From the NCBI RefSeq assembly GCF_000585395.1, contig NZ_KK073875.1, forward strand, positions 2,307,344 through 2,371,343: a stretch of 64,000 nt of DNA, written 5' to 3'. The stretch comes from Saccharibacillus sacchari DSM 19268 (GTDB taxonomy: Bacteria > Bacillota > Bacilli > Paenibacillales > Paenibacillaceae). Under the pieces are notes generated by a model. The model saw only the letters and a program-made list of their open reading frames with translations, made no database searches and was not told the DNA's origin. The position numbers and the translations under genes were made by a program. This document shows positions 55,814 through 64,000 of the stretch, piece by piece (positions within the stretch are counted from its first letter, which is position 1; every line of letters starts with the position of its first letter).

Positions 55814-57028
55814 TTACACGCTGCGATCGGTCGATGCGGCAGGTGCGGGCGGAGCTTTTTTCTTTTTGCGCAGAGAACCGGGGACATTGCCCAGAAGCAC
55901 CCAAGCGCCCGGAATCCAGCGGAGAATGGCTTGCGTCACGATCCAGGATGCGATGAGCGCGGAGAGAAGCCCCCCGTATACCCAGGCAAAATACGTTACC
56001 GAGCCCATTTGGAAATGGCTGAAGAACCAATCTTCGGTATCCCGGTAATAACCGAGAACCAGCGGGTGGACCAGATACACGGCAAAGGACAACTCGCCGA
56101 GACGGGTCAGCATTTTGATTAACCATTTCGGCCCCTTGCGGTACAACAGGAATGAAGCCCTCATCAGAACCAGCGCTGTCAGCATCGTATGCACGTTCCA
56201 TAGAAGTTCGTACCACAGCGAGTTGGCCGTAAAGTGCTTGAGGCGAATCTCTTGATAAAACCACACATGCACGACGACGACGGCCGCCCAGGAGATCCAC
56301 AGCATCCCGTTCCAAAACCAGACTTTGGTCGGCAGTTTTTTGGAATCGTTCATCAGCCAGCCGCGGATCTTGTCAAAATGAATCGCCAGGAACGCGCCGA
56401 TCATGTAATAGGACAAGTATGTAATCGCAAGGCTTCCTTTTGTCGCGTAATGAAGATCGTATTTATTCCAGAATACGAAGGCCCATTGCAAAACCAAACC
56501 GATCGGAATCGCCCAACGGGCTACCCATTTGGAGGACTTGAGCAGAAGAAGCATCAGCGGGAACAAAATGTAAAACTGAACGCTGATGTACACGAAATAC
56601 AGATGCGTATACCCGGTGCCTTCCTTCAGGTTTTTCCAATACCGGGCCAGCATTTCTCCGTAAGTCTCCGCGCCCGTGCCTAGCGTACCCGCCACATGCA
56701 TCTTATAGATGAAATAAATGGCGGAGAACAACACGTACGGCAGCAGGATGTACAGCATGCGCTTCTTATAGAAGCCTCCGACCAACTTGGCGTCTACCGG
56801 ACGGTTGTAATAATTGTAGAACAGCACGAAGCTGCTCAGCATGATAAACGAAGGCGTACCGTATCGGAAGAACACGTTGATGAAATTAATGAGGTAAAAA
56901 GCTTTCAAGTGTACCGATTCGATCGTCGCAAACGATGTGGAATGCACATGCAGCACGCCCAGGATCGCTAACGCGCGAAAGGTATCCAACTGCGGCAGTC
57001 TTTCTTTCTTGATTGAAACAGAACTCAA
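55814..57028 (-). CDS. membrane acyltransferase (acyltransferase 3 family)
   Basis: 404 residues, TTG start 7 nt after GGGAGC. About ten membrane helices. The N-terminal LPQLDTFRALAILGVLHVHS holds the conserved His of the family and RYGTPSFIMLSSFVLFYNYY the next conserved block; the C-terminal end is a basic KKKKAPPAPAAS tail. Relatives O-acetylate polysaccharides, teichoic acids or peptidoglycan. No polysaccharide locus is close by, so the substrate is unknown. It ends with a strong terminator. Confidence 0.85.
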   Translation of the reverse strand: MSSVSIKKERLPQLDTFRALAILGVLHVHSTSFATIESVHLKAFYLINFINVFFRYGTPSFIMLSSFVLFYNYYNRPVDAKLVGGFYKKRMLYILLPYVLFSAIYFIYKMHVAGTLGTGAETYGEMLARYWKNLKEGTGYTHLYFVYISVQFYILFPLMLLLLKSSKWVARWAIPIGLVLQWAFVFWNKYDLHYATKGSLAITYLSYYMIGAFLAIHFDKIRGWLMNDSKKLPTKVWFWNGMLWISWAAVVVVHVWFYQEIRLKHFTANSLWYELLWNVHTMLTALVLMRASFLLYRKGPKWLIKMLTRLGELSFAVYLVHPLVLGYYRDTEDWFFSHFQMGSVTYFAWVYGGLLSALIASWIVTQAILRWIPGAWVLLGNVPGSLRKKKKAPPAPAASTDRSV

Positions 57029-57274
57029 TTTTATTGCTCCCTTCCCAGTCCGCTCGGCTTAAGCGATCCGGTTACTCTTCAAGCTACTTGCAGGCCTTCT
57101 GCCACGAAGCGAAAAACGGGATAGCATCGCTGCCTCCCGCCGTGCGCTTCCTTTTGCATTATACCCGACTAAAGCCTTACAAAGGCCATTTTCCCGGAAC
57201 TTTCAGAAAATGTTAAGCATTTGAGCCTTGTTTTGTGAAGAACTTGTCAAAATCAGAGCGGATTCTGGCGTGTC

Positions 57275-57766
57275 TTAAGGACTTTTCCGCTCAATGACTC
57301 GCAGCGGGTTCCCGCCGACAAAGGCGCCCGGCTCCACATCCCGATGCACCACCGATCCGGCCGCCACGACGGCTCCGTCGCCGATGGTGACGCCCGGCAG
57401 GATCGTGGTGTTCGCGCCGATCATGACCTCGTCCCCGATGACAACTTCGCCGAGACGATACTCGCGAATCAGATACTCATGCGCCAGAATGGTCGTATTG
57501 TAGCCAATCACGGTGTTGCGTCCGATCGTAATCTTTTCCGGAAAAAACACATCCACCATGACCATAAGCCCGAAAGCCGTATCCCGGCCCACTTTCATGT
57601 GGAGGATACGGCGATAAATCCAGTTTTTCATTTCCAGAATCGGGCAGTAACGCGCAATCTGAATAAAGACGAAGTTTTTGACGCCTTTCCACGGACTGAC
57701 GGTCTTGTAGATCTGACGCAGGGAGTTCGGGCCGTCCTCAACGAAGTGGCGCTCCGTTTTTCTCAT
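57275..57766 (-). CDS. left-handed beta-helix acetyltransferase (YvoF-like)
   Basis: 163 residues with hexapeptide repeats (ITIGRNTVIGYNTTILAHEY, VVIGDEVMIGANTTILPGVT, IGDGAVVAAGSVVHRDV), characteristic of O-acetyltransferases such as Maa/LacA. Position in hprK-lgt-ppaX-yvoF matches B. subtilis yvoF. The ATG overlaps the ppaX stop by 4 nt. The substrate is unknown. Confidence 0.88.
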   Translation of the reverse strand: MRKTERHFVEDGPNSLRQIYKTVSPWKGVKNFVFIQIARYCPILEMKNWIYRRILHMKVGRDTAFGLMVMVDVFFPEKITIGRNTVIGYNTTILAHEYLIREYRLGEVVIGDEVMIGANTTILPGVTIGDGAVVAAGSVVHRDVEPGAFVGGNPLRVIERKSP

Positions 57767-58422
57767 GCTTCCCGACGCTCCGTTCCGGTCAGTTCATACA
57801 AGTCGCGCATGTCATGCAGCATATAATCCGGACCGTAACCTGACAATGCAGCTTCGCCTTTGAGCGACCAGGCAACAGCAGCGGCGCGAACGCCCGCATG
57901 TTGCGCGGATTGAATATCGGCCGGACTGTCGCCCACCATCAGCGCCGAAGCCGGGTCTGCGCCCATTTTTTCCAATGCCATCAGTACCGGTTCCGCATGC
58001 GGCTTCGGATTGTTTACGTCGGTTACCGTTACGATCGCCTCCATATAGCGCGACAGGTCGAACATCTCCAGAACCTTCATCGTGGTCGGACGAATCTTGG
58101 TCGTAACGATGCCGAGACGAATGCCGGACGCATGAAGAGCTTTGACAACCTCCTGCACATGCGGAAAAGGCTTGACCATGGAATCATGATGAGCCAGATT
58201 GTACTTGCGATACGCTTGCTCCAGTTCACGCACGTCCTCCAGCCCCGAGAACACGCGGAGCTGGTTTTGCAGAGTCGTACCCATATGCGGAATGATCGTT
58301 TCCCGCGTCAGCGGAATATCCGTCATCGCGTTCATGAAGGAGTCGATGATGAGTTGGTTCGTATCGATGATGGTACCGTCCAGATCGAACAGCACCGTCC
58401 GGATTGCCGGATTTGGTTTCAT
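57763..58422 (-). CDS. ppaX: pyrophosphatase PpaX (HAD family)
   Basis: 219 residues from the ATG at 58422, with GGAGTGATCTTATT upstream. HAD motifs: I in VLFDLDGTIIDTN (about 14), II in LGIVTTKIRPT, III/IV in LMVGDSPADIQSAQ. It hydrolyses the pyrophosphate released when HPrK/P dephosphorylates P-Ser-HPr, which fits its operon with hprK. Located between lgt and the acetyltransferase gene. Confidence 0.92.
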   Translation of the reverse strand: MKPNPAIRTVLFDLDGTIIDTNQLIIDSFMNAMTDIPLTRETIIPHMGTTLQNQLRVFSGLEDVRELEQAYRKYNLAHHDSMVKPFPHVQEVVKALHASGIRLGIVTTKIRPTTMKVLEMFDLSRYMEAIVTVTDVNNPKPHAEPVLMALEKMGADPASALMVGDSPADIQSAQHAGVRAAAVAWSLKGEAALSGYGPDYMLHDMRDLYELTGTERREA

Positions 58423-58429
58423 AATAAGA

Positions 58430-59458
58430 TCACTCCTTGCGCAAAGGGTCGTCGTTCGAAGGCTTCTTATCGGTTCCGGCCGAAGGGGCTGCACCTTCCA
58501 CGCGATGCTTTTCGTCTACTGCCGGCAAAGCCGTCGATAGCTTCGAAGAAACAATCGGATCGGAATAGCGGATATTGGCTTGGCCGTTTTTACGACGAAT
58601 GATAATCAACGCGATCGCAATCACGAAGAACAAGATCGCAACCAATTGCGAAATACGCACGTTGCCGTAAGCCGCATCCAGATACCCTTCTTCAAATCCA
58701 AACCAAGTCATCGGTGTCCACATGCCATGGATCAGCGAAGCCAACCAATTTGGTCCTTGGAATGCCAGACTGTCGGTACGCAGTGCTTCGATAAAAAAGC
58801 GACCGATCGCGTACCAGATAAAGTAACCAATAAAGATTTCGCCCGCACGCACGAAGTTCCGGCGGCGAATCACGAAAATCAACAGGATACCGACCAGATT
58901 CCATAGCGATTCATACAAGAACGTCGGATGATGGAATACACCTTCGATGTTCATTTGATTTACAATAAAGTTTGGCAAATGTAGCGTGTCACGCAGGAAG
59001 GTTTCGCTGACTTCGCCACCATATGCTTCTTGATTGACGAAGTTGCCCCAACGCCCGATCAGCTGTCCGGCAAACAAGCCCGGCGCGCATAGATCGGCAA
59101 TTCGCCAGAAGCTATAGCCTTTGATTCGCGTGTAGATGACGGCACAGATTACCGCACCGATCAACGCGCCGTAAATAGCGATGCCGCCTTCCCAAATTGC
59201 AAATACCTTGAGCGGGTTATCCTTATACTGGTCCCATTGGAATGCCACATAGTAAATCCGCGCGCAAATGATAGCTGATGGCACGCCGAACAGCAGAATG
59301 TCCATGAACAACTCCTGCGGCAGGCCGAATCTTTTGCCTTCGCGCATCGCGATCAGCATGCCGACTACGGCACCGAGTCCGAGAATCAGTCCGTACCAGT
59401 GCACCGCCAGCGGACCGATACTGAACGCGATCGGATTGATCGCCAGTAATGCCCCCAT
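58430..59458 (-). CDS. lgt: phosphatidylglycerol-prolipoprotein diacylglyceryl transferase
   Basis: 342 residues with seven membrane segments. The Lgt signature GRWGNFVNQEAYGGEVSETF and YGLILGLGAVVGMLIAMREG are present; the C-terminal cytoplasmic tail (~45 residues, ending SNDDPLRKE) is longer than usual. It transfers diacylglyceryl to the lipobox Cys, required for lipoproteins such as the ankyrin protein at 1.9 kb. GGGAGGGTTAACGA precedes the ATG. 24 nt after hprK. Confidence 0.97.
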   Translation of the reverse strand: MGALLAINPIAFSIGPLAVHWYGLILGLGAVVGMLIAMREGKRFGLPQELFMDILLFGVPSAIICARIYYVAFQWDQYKDNPLKVFAIWEGGIAIYGALIGAVICAVIYTRIKGYSFWRIADLCAPGLFAGQLIGRWGNFVNQEAYGGEVSETFLRDTLHLPNFIVNQMNIEGVFHHPTFLYESLWNLVGILLIFVIRRRNFVRAGEIFIGYFIWYAIGRFFIEALRTDSLAFQGPNWLASLIHGMWTPMTWFGFEEGYLDAAYGNVRISQLVAILFFVIAIALIIIRRKNGQANIRYSDPIVSSKLSTALPAVDEKHRVEGAAPSAGTDKKPSNDDPLRKE

Positions 59459-59482
59459 TCGTTAACCCTCCCACTTCAACAA

Positions 59483-60421
59483 TTAATCTAAATCATCCAT
59501 ATCATCCGCGATTGTTGCCGTCAGTTTATGCGTAAACTGCTGCGCCGCGTTATAACCCATACGTTTCAAACGGAAGTTCATCGCAGCCACTTCGATAATA
59601 ACAGCCAGGTTTCGGCCCGGACGAACCGGAATGGTCACCAGCGGAATGTCGGTATCGATGATGCGCGTGGTCTCTTCGTCGAGCCCCAAACGATCGTATT
59701 GCTTATCTGGCTGCCAGTTTTCCAAACGAACGACCAAGGTGATCCGTTTGTGATTGCGAATCGCTCCGGCGCCGAACAACGTCATGACGTTGATGATGCC
59801 TACACCGCGAATCTCAAGCAGATGACGAATCAGTTCAGGTGCCGTACCGTCAAGCTGATTATCCGCGCTTTGACGGATTTCGACAGCATCATCGGCGATC
59901 AGACGGTGTCCGCGCTTAACAAGTTCCAGTGCCGTTTCGCTTTTGCCGATACCGCTACTGCCCGTAATGATGATACCTACGCCGTAGATATCCACGAGTA
60001 CGCCGTGAATCGTCGTCGTCGGCGCAAGCTTGCGCTCCAAGAAACCGGTTACCCGGCTAGCCAGGCTCGTCGTGGACATGCCGCTACGGATAATCGGAAT
60101 CTCGCGCTCGTTGCCGAGTTCAATCAGTTCTTCCGGCACTTCAAAAGACCGAGTCACAATAATACACGGCGTCTCTTCGTTACAGAGTCGGCTCATCCGG
60201 TCCCGCTTGTCTTCCTTCGAGAGCATATGATAAAAAGTCAGCTCAGTCTTGCCCAGTAGTTGAACCCGCTCCGGCGAATGATATTCGAAATATCCGGCCA
60301 TCTCCAGCCCCGGCCGATTCAAATCGTCAACCGTAATCGGACGGCGTAACCCCTGTTCGCCCGCTACGACTTCAAATTGAAACTGCTGGACCAGCTCGGC
60401 TACTTTTACCTTTTTAGCCAT
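59483..60421 (-). CDS. hprK: HPr kinase/phosphorylase
   Basis: 312 residues from the ATG at 60421 ([20 protein letters not shown]), with AGAAGGGAAGAATACAG upstream. Walker [15 protein letters not shown] (about 150-165), the HPrK signature [20 protein letters not shown] and the regulatory N-terminal domain are intact. It phosphorylates HPr at Ser46 when fructose-1,6-bisphosphate is high, controlling carbon catabolite repression. It leads the hprK-lgt-ppaX-yvoF operon. Confidence 0.97.
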   Translation of the reverse strand: MAKKVKVAELVQQFQFEVVAGEQGLRRPITVDDLNRPGLEMAGYFEYHSPERVQLLGKTELTFYHMLSKEDKRDRMSRLCNEETPCIIVTRSFEVPEELIELGNEREIPIIRSGMSTTSLASRVTGFLERKLAPTTTIHGVLVDIYGVGIIITGSSGIGKSETALELVKRGHRLIADDAVEIRQSADNQLDGTAPELIRHLLEIRGVGIINVMTLFGAGAIRNHKRITLVVRLENWQPDKQYDRLGLDEETTRIIDTDIPLVTIPVRPGRNLAVIIEVAAMNFRLKRMGYNAAQQFTHKLTATIADDMDDLD

Positions 60422-60520
60422 TCTGTATTCTTCCCTTCTTCTGTCTCTTGGTCGTTCCATCTTATTCATCGTAAAGGAAATACCCGTTGAAAGCAATGCT
60501 CGTTCCCTTCGGATAAGCGC

Positions 60521-60545
60521 GAAAAAGCCGCCCCGAAGGACGGCC
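60521..60545 (-). terminator. terminator after the MsmX-like gene
   Basis: On the minus strand GCCGTCC pairs with GGGCGGC around a TTCG tetraloop and runs into TTTTTC. Confidence 0.85.
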
Positions 60546-60574
60546 CGTTATTTTCGTTTGGACAGCAAACGGAA

Positions 60575-61702
60575 TTATTTCACGTCGTAGAAGACGTTAA
60601 CTTCCGATTCTCTCTCGAAAATGTGTGCTTTGTTCATGTCGATCGCCAACTGTACTTGCGAACCTTCGCGTACGCTCGAACGACCGTCTACGCGGGCAAT
60701 CGTCGTGTCGCCGCCCAGGCCTGTCAGGTACAGCAGCATTTCGTGACCGAGGTTCTCGGTAACTTCAACACTGGCCGTGAAGACCGTTTTCGGCGAAGCT
60801 TCCAGGAATACCGGCTCTTCGTGCACGTCTTCCGGACGCAGACCCAAGATCACTTCTTTGCCGACCATCGACTTTTCGCGCAGGATTTGAGCTTTGCCGC
60901 GCGGAATTTCGACGTGAAGGTTTTGAGCTTGGAAGTACAGACCGTCAGCTTCATCGATCAGCGTGCCGTTGATGAAGTTCATCGTCGGGGAACCGATAAA
61001 TCCGGCAACGAAGATGTTCGTCGGGTTGTTGTACAGATCTTCCGGCGGAGCCGCCTGTTGGATGATGCCGTCTTTCATAACGACGATGCGATCGCCCATT
61101 GTCATGGCTTCGATCTGGTCGTGCGTTACGTAGATGCAAGTCGTTTCGAGGCGCTTAACCAGCTTCGTGATTTCCGCACGCATCTGACCGCGCAGTTTCG
61201 CGTCCAAGTTGGAAAGAGGTTCGTCCATCAGGAAGACTTGCGGATCACGGACAATCGCGCGGCCCAAGGCTACCCGTTGACGTTGACCACCGGAAAGTGC
61301 TTTTGGTTTACGCTCAAGCAAATGTTCGATATCGAGGATTTTCGCAGCTTCGCGAACGCGTCTCTCGATTTCGTCTTTCTTTACCTTGCGCAGTTTCAGA
61401 CCGAACGCCATGTTCGAGTATACGTCCATATGCGGGTACAGGGCGTAAGATTGGAATACCATCGCGATATCGCGGTCTTTTGGAGCTACGTCGTTTACGA
61501 CGCGGTCGCCGATGTACAGTTTGCCTTCGGAGATTTCTTCCAGGCCTGCGATCATGCGCAGTGTTGTCGATTTACCGCAGCCGGAAGGACCGACCAGCAC
61601 GAGGAACTCTTTATCTTTAATATCGAGGTTAACGTCGATTACCGTTGCTTTGTCGGAACCTGCATATTTCTTGTAGATATGTTCTAAGCGTACACCAGCC
61701 AT
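60575..61702 (-). CDS. msmX: ABC sugar transporter ATP-binding protein, MsmX/UgpC-like
   Basis: 375 residues. Walker A GPSGCGKSTTLRMIAG (about 40), Q-loop, signature LSGGQRQRVALGRA, Walker B VFLMDEPLSNLDA, switch His in THDQIEAM, followed by the MalK-type regulatory OB domain (~240-375, LGLRPEDVHEEPV). In Bacillus one MsmX ATPase serves several sugar importers; no permease genes are nearby, which fits that multitask role. GGAGGCAACATTCA precedes the ATG. Confidence 0.93.
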   Translation of the reverse strand: MAGVRLEHIYKKYAGSDKATVIDVNLDIKDKEFLVLVGPSGCGKSTTLRMIAGLEEISEGKLYIGDRVVNDVAPKDRDIAMVFQSYALYPHMDVYSNMAFGLKLRKVKKDEIERRVREAAKILDIEHLLERKPKALSGGQRQRVALGRAIVRDPQVFLMDEPLSNLDAKLRGQMRAEITKLVKRLETTCIYVTHDQIEAMTMGDRIVVMKDGIIQQAAPPEDLYNNPTNIFVAGFIGSPTMNFINGTLIDEADGLYFQAQNLHVEIPRGKAQILREKSMVGKEVILGLRPEDVHEEPVFLEASPKTVFTASVEVTENLGHEMLLYLTGLGGDTTIARVDGRSSVREGSQVQLAIDMNKAHIFERESEVNVFYDVK

Positions 61703-61821
61703 TGAATGTTGCCTCCCTGTATTGAGGATATGTGTATGGAGCTGAACTGCTTTCTTTTACCTGCTCTCATATTACCCTGAATACGCTTTCCTGGCTATTC
61801 GCAAACTGCACAAAAATCCGC

Positions 61822-62943
61822 CTAGTCTTTTGTGACTTTATCTAATAGTAATGCAAGCTTCATCAAAACGGCGTCTCCAAAATTGCGGACATCGAGTCCC
61901 GTCTCCTGCTTAATCTTGTCCAATCGGTAGATCAACGTGTTCCGATGGATATACAACCGCTTAGCCGTCTCGCTGACATTGCAGTTCATCAAGAAAAAGG
62001 TTTCCAAAGTCGTCAAGACCTCTCCATCTTCCAACACAACGTCCAATCCTTCAACTTCTTCAATAAACCGTTCGCGCTGCGCTGCCGGGATACTGTACAC
62101 CAATCGCTCCAGTCCCAGCTCCCACGGAAGATGGACATTGCGAGTCACATGGAACGTCTTCCCGAGAAATACGCTCTCTCGAAGCAACCGCACCGCCCTC
62201 ACCAGGCCATGTGCAGGCTGCAACGGATCAGTGACGGACAGATTAAAAATTCCCGTCCATTCGCTCGCAATCAGTTCATACAGGCCCAATCCGAAAGCTT
62301 CTATTAATTCACGGTCCGATTCCTCTTCCTCGCCGCGCTCCTCCGAGACCTCCAGTACATCCAGACGATCCACGAACAATAGCCATTCCCTTCCGTGCAG
62401 GGGAACAACCAGAACGTCCCTTTCCAGGAACGTGGATAATAACTGATGCAGCTCCTCATATCCCCCAAGCGTATTCTGAGCCCCTTCACAGATCAAAAGA
62501 AACGGGATCATCTCGGTAAAAAGACGGCTTTTCAGCAATAAAGCGTCCGGCAGTTCTTGGGGAGATTCATCATGCTCCAGCTTCTCCGCCAACCATCGGC
62601 CAAGCTGTTGTACTTCGCTCTCCTCCTGGGGTCGGGTCACGACTTCCGAGGTTACCGTTTGAACGAGCAAAGCAATCAATTCTCGCATTGCAGGTAACAA
62701 GTTAGTGTCAAAAATGCGGAAAGCCCACTGTTCTTCGTCATCGGCAAGTTCCGGATTCGCTGTAAAAAACCAAGTCGAGTCTATATCTGTCCAGCCTGTC
62801 GACAAAAGAGTATTTGTTTTTACAGCATTTTGATATTCGACAGACTTCGATCGCTGCTGCCCTTGCCATTCTCCGATCTCGATCAGCTCAACCGGTCGGT
62901 TAACAACACTCTCCAACCGGCTCCGGATATCTTGCACATTCAT
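61822..62943 (-). CDS. PucR/CdaR-type HTH regulator
   Basis: 373 residues from the ATG at 62943 (MNVQDIRSRLESVVNRPVEL), with GGAGGG ~9 nt upstream. The C-terminal ~60 residues form the PucR/CdaR HTH_30 (TTLETFFLMNCNVSETAKRL then YIHRNTLIYRLDKIKQETGL), the most reliable signature. The middle region (~130-290) is GGDEF-like or CdaR-like without known residues. It lies 119 nt upstream of the msmX-like gene on the same strand, so it may control sugar uptake; this is inference. Confidence 0.85.
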   Translation of the reverse strand: MNVQDIRSRLESVVNRPVELIEIGEWQGQQRSKSVEYQNAVKTNTLLSTGWTDIDSTWFFTANPELADDEEQWAFRIFDTNLLPAMRELIALLVQTVTSEVVTRPQEESEVQQLGRWLAEKLEHDESPQELPDALLLKSRLFTEMIPFLLICEGAQNTLGGYEELHQLLSTFLERDVLVVPLHGREWLLFVDRLDVLEVSEERGEEEESDRELIEAFGLGLYELIASEWTGIFNLSVTDPLQPAHGLVRAVRLLRESVFLGKTFHVTRNVHLPWELGLERLVYSIPAAQRERFIEEVEGLDVVLEDGEVLTTLETFFLMNCNVSETAKRLYIHRNTLIYRLDKIKQETGLDVRNFGDAVLMKLALLLDKVTKD

Positions 62944-62995
62944 AGCGAGCCCTCCAACACCGTTTTCTTTTATCTTAACATAATCTTGAATATGC

Positions 62996-63034
62996 AAAAA
63001 AGCCGCATCCCGCTTACACGGAATACGACTTTTT
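62996..63034 (-). terminator. terminator of the rRNA-tRNA cluster
   Basis: AGTCGTATTCCG pairs with CGGGATGCGGCT (12 bp with G-T pairs), followed by TTTTTTGC on the minus strand, just beyond tRNA-Lys. Confidence 0.8.
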
Positions 63035-63036
63035 GA

Positions 63037-63109
63037 TGAGCCATGAAGGACTCGAACCTTCGACACCCTGATTAAAAGTCAGGTGCTCTACCAACTGAGC
63101 TAATGGCTC
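63037..63109 (-). tRNA. tRNA-Lys (TTT)
   Basis: GAGCCAT acceptor, anticodon loop CTTTTAA (anticodon TTT), GTTCGAGTC T-loop. CCA not encoded. Confidence 0.96.
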
Positions 63110-63116
63110 GTAAAAC

Positions 63117-63201
63117 TGGTGGAGGCTGATGGATTCGAACCACCGAACTCGGAGAGAACAGATTTACAGTCTGCTGCGTTTGGCCACTTCGCTAAGCCTC
63201 C
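63117..63201 (-). tRNA. tRNA-Tyr (GTA)
   Basis: GGAGGCT acceptor, anticodon loop CTGTAAA (anticodon GTA), long variable arm, CCA encoded. Confidence 0.96.
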
Positions 63202-63213
63202 ACAATATAAAGA

Positions 63214-63286
63214 TGGCTCGGGACGGAATCGAACCGCCGACACAAGGATTTTCAGTCCTTTGCTCTACCAACTGAGCTACCGAGCC
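63214..63286 (-). tRNA. tRNA-Phe (GAA)
   Basis: GGCTCGG acceptor, anticodon loop CTGAAAA (anticodon GAA), CCA not encoded. Confidence 0.96.
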
Positions 63287-63317
63287 ATACTCCATAAAAC
63301 CAGTTATTTAATTAAAA

Positions 63318-63393
63318 TGGCGGAACCGACGGGATTTGAACCCGCGATCTCCTGCGTGACAGGCAGGCATGTTAACCCCTACACCACGGTTCC
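63318..63393 (-). tRNA. tRNA-Asp (GTC)
   Basis: GGAACCG acceptor, anticodon loop CTGTCAC (anticodon GTC), CCA encoded. Confidence 0.96.
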
Positions 63394-63406
63394 AGGCCAT
63401 TAAAAA

Positions 63407-63482
<76 letters not shown>

Positions 63483-63490
63483 GTATGATA

Positions 63491-63566
63491 TGGTGGAGGC
63501 TGAGGGGATCGAACCCCCGACCCTCTGCTTGTAAGGCAGATGCTCTCCCAGCTGAGCTAAGCCTCC
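63491..63566 (-). tRNA. tRNA-Val (TAC)
   Basis: GGAGGCT acceptor, anticodon loop CTTACAA (anticodon TAC), CCA encoded. Confidence 0.96.
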
Positions 63567-63586
63567 ATGGGAAGTGAATCTAAAAG

Positions 63587-63660
63587 TAGCGGCGGAGGGG
63601 ATCGAACCCCCGACCTTACGGGTATGAACCGTACGCTCTAGCCAGCTGAGCTACACCGCC
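63587..63660 (-). tRNA. tRNA-Met (CAT), elongator
   Basis: GGCGGTG acceptor, anticodon loop TTCATAC (anticodon CAT); nearly identical to the B. subtilis elongator tRNA-Met. CCA not encoded. Confidence 0.94.
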
Positions 63661-63696
63661 ATATTCATTTGCCATCTTCCTTCTATTAGAAGGGAA

Positions 63697-63788
63697 TGGC
63701 GGAGAGAGAGGGATTCGAACCCTCGCACCGCTAACGCAGTCTAACCCCTTAGCAGAGGGTCCCCTTATAGCCACTTGGGTATCTCTCC
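63697..63788 (-). tRNA. tRNA-Ser (GCT)
   Basis: 92 nt with a long variable arm, GGAGAGA acceptor, anticodon loop CTGCTAA (anticodon GCT), CCA encoded. First tRNA after the 23S gene. Confidence 0.95.
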
Positions 63789-63926
63789 AAACAGTTCTTG
63801 CGTAGCAAACGCGAGTGTTTGCCACTCTCGGACTTACAATGTAAGTCACAATCAGGATTTGCGCCCTGAAAACCGGATCCGAAACGATCTCTTCGCGTCT
63901 GTTCGAAGTTGTTTTCTTACGAAAAC

Positions 63927-64000
63927 GTTAGGATAAGCCCTCGACCGATTAGTACTGGTCAGCTCCACACATTGCTGCGCGTCCACCTCCAGCCTATCAA
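63927..64000 (-). rRNA. 23S ribosomal RNA, 3' end (partial)
   Basis: The complement of the last bases gives GGAGCTGACCAGTACTAATC followed by GGTCGAGGGCTTATCCTAA, the conserved 3' end of 23S rRNA. The gene continues beyond the window. No 5S rRNA sequence is seen in the 138 nt before tRNA-Ser. Confidence 0.95.

Noticed and set aside
63119..63403. ORFs running through the tRNA cluster
   Set aside because: They read across tRNA-Tyr, -Phe and -Asp and are not genes.

Overview
The window looks like a chromosomal segment of a Gram-positive Firmicute of the family Paenibacillaceae. Saccharibacillus or a GC-rich Paenibacillus is my best guess, from the moderately high GC of most genes, SLH-domain surface proteins, the cggR-gap-pgk-tpi-gpmI-eno operon, the rapZ-yvcK-whiA-HPr cluster and the hprK-lgt-ppaX-his gene order. 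Almost all genes lie on the minus strand. The first ~3.3 kb is clearly more AT-rich than the rest and ends at the 3' end of ssrA, a classical integration site.

Layout. 1-3.1 kb: truncated SLH/beta-propeller surface protein, a small membrane protein, an ankyrin lipoprotein and a 61-aa orphan. 3.3-8.5 kb: trans-translation and RNA decay (ssrA, smpB, rnr with a ~330-residue basic tail, secG). 8.9-9.3 kb: a c-di-AMP (ydaO) riboswitch whose only target is a 35-aa membrane peptide. 9.9-12.9 kb: murI, an AadA-like nucleotidyltransferase, type II pantothenate kinase. 13-14.5 kb: purine riboswitch (guanine type, ON architecture) in front of a PbuE-like exporter. 14.7-22.4 kb: lower glycolysis operon under CggR. 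22.7-23.6 kb: tRNA-Arg and clpP with a CtsR site. 24-31 kb: AIM24, Rrf2, ilvE/LysR divergent pair, and secreted or uncharacterised proteins. 31-33.5 kb: serine hydrolase fused to SLH domains. 33.6-38.4 kb: HPr, whiA, yvcK, rapZ, glcK. 39-44.8 kb: DUF438/hemerythrin-like/PAS protein, DUF1858, ATPase, trxB, TPR-HTH protein. 45.2-55.1 kb: prs, histidinol phosphatase and the complete his operon. 55.8-62.9 kb: acyltransferases, ppaX, lgt, hprK, msmX-like ATPase, CdaR/PucR-like regulator. 63-64 kb: eight tRNAs behind the 3' end of a 23S rRNA gene.

The most unusual content is between the genes. Six copies (R1-R6) of a ~130-290-nt element share short constant motifs (CTGCG, CGC(G)TGT, GATTG, CAAAGGCG, mostly CACTGAAT), while their stems have completely different but self-complementary sequences in different copies. 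A second family of ~165-205-nt MITE-like elements has ~19-nt terminal inverted repeats that change together within a copy; members lie inside the his operon and at the pantothenate kinase stop codon. A third family of 21-22-nt TAACGGAT repeats occurs in two clusters, one beside a 13-copy CTCGG microsatellite. All intergenic stretches over ~300 nt are described in the feature list.
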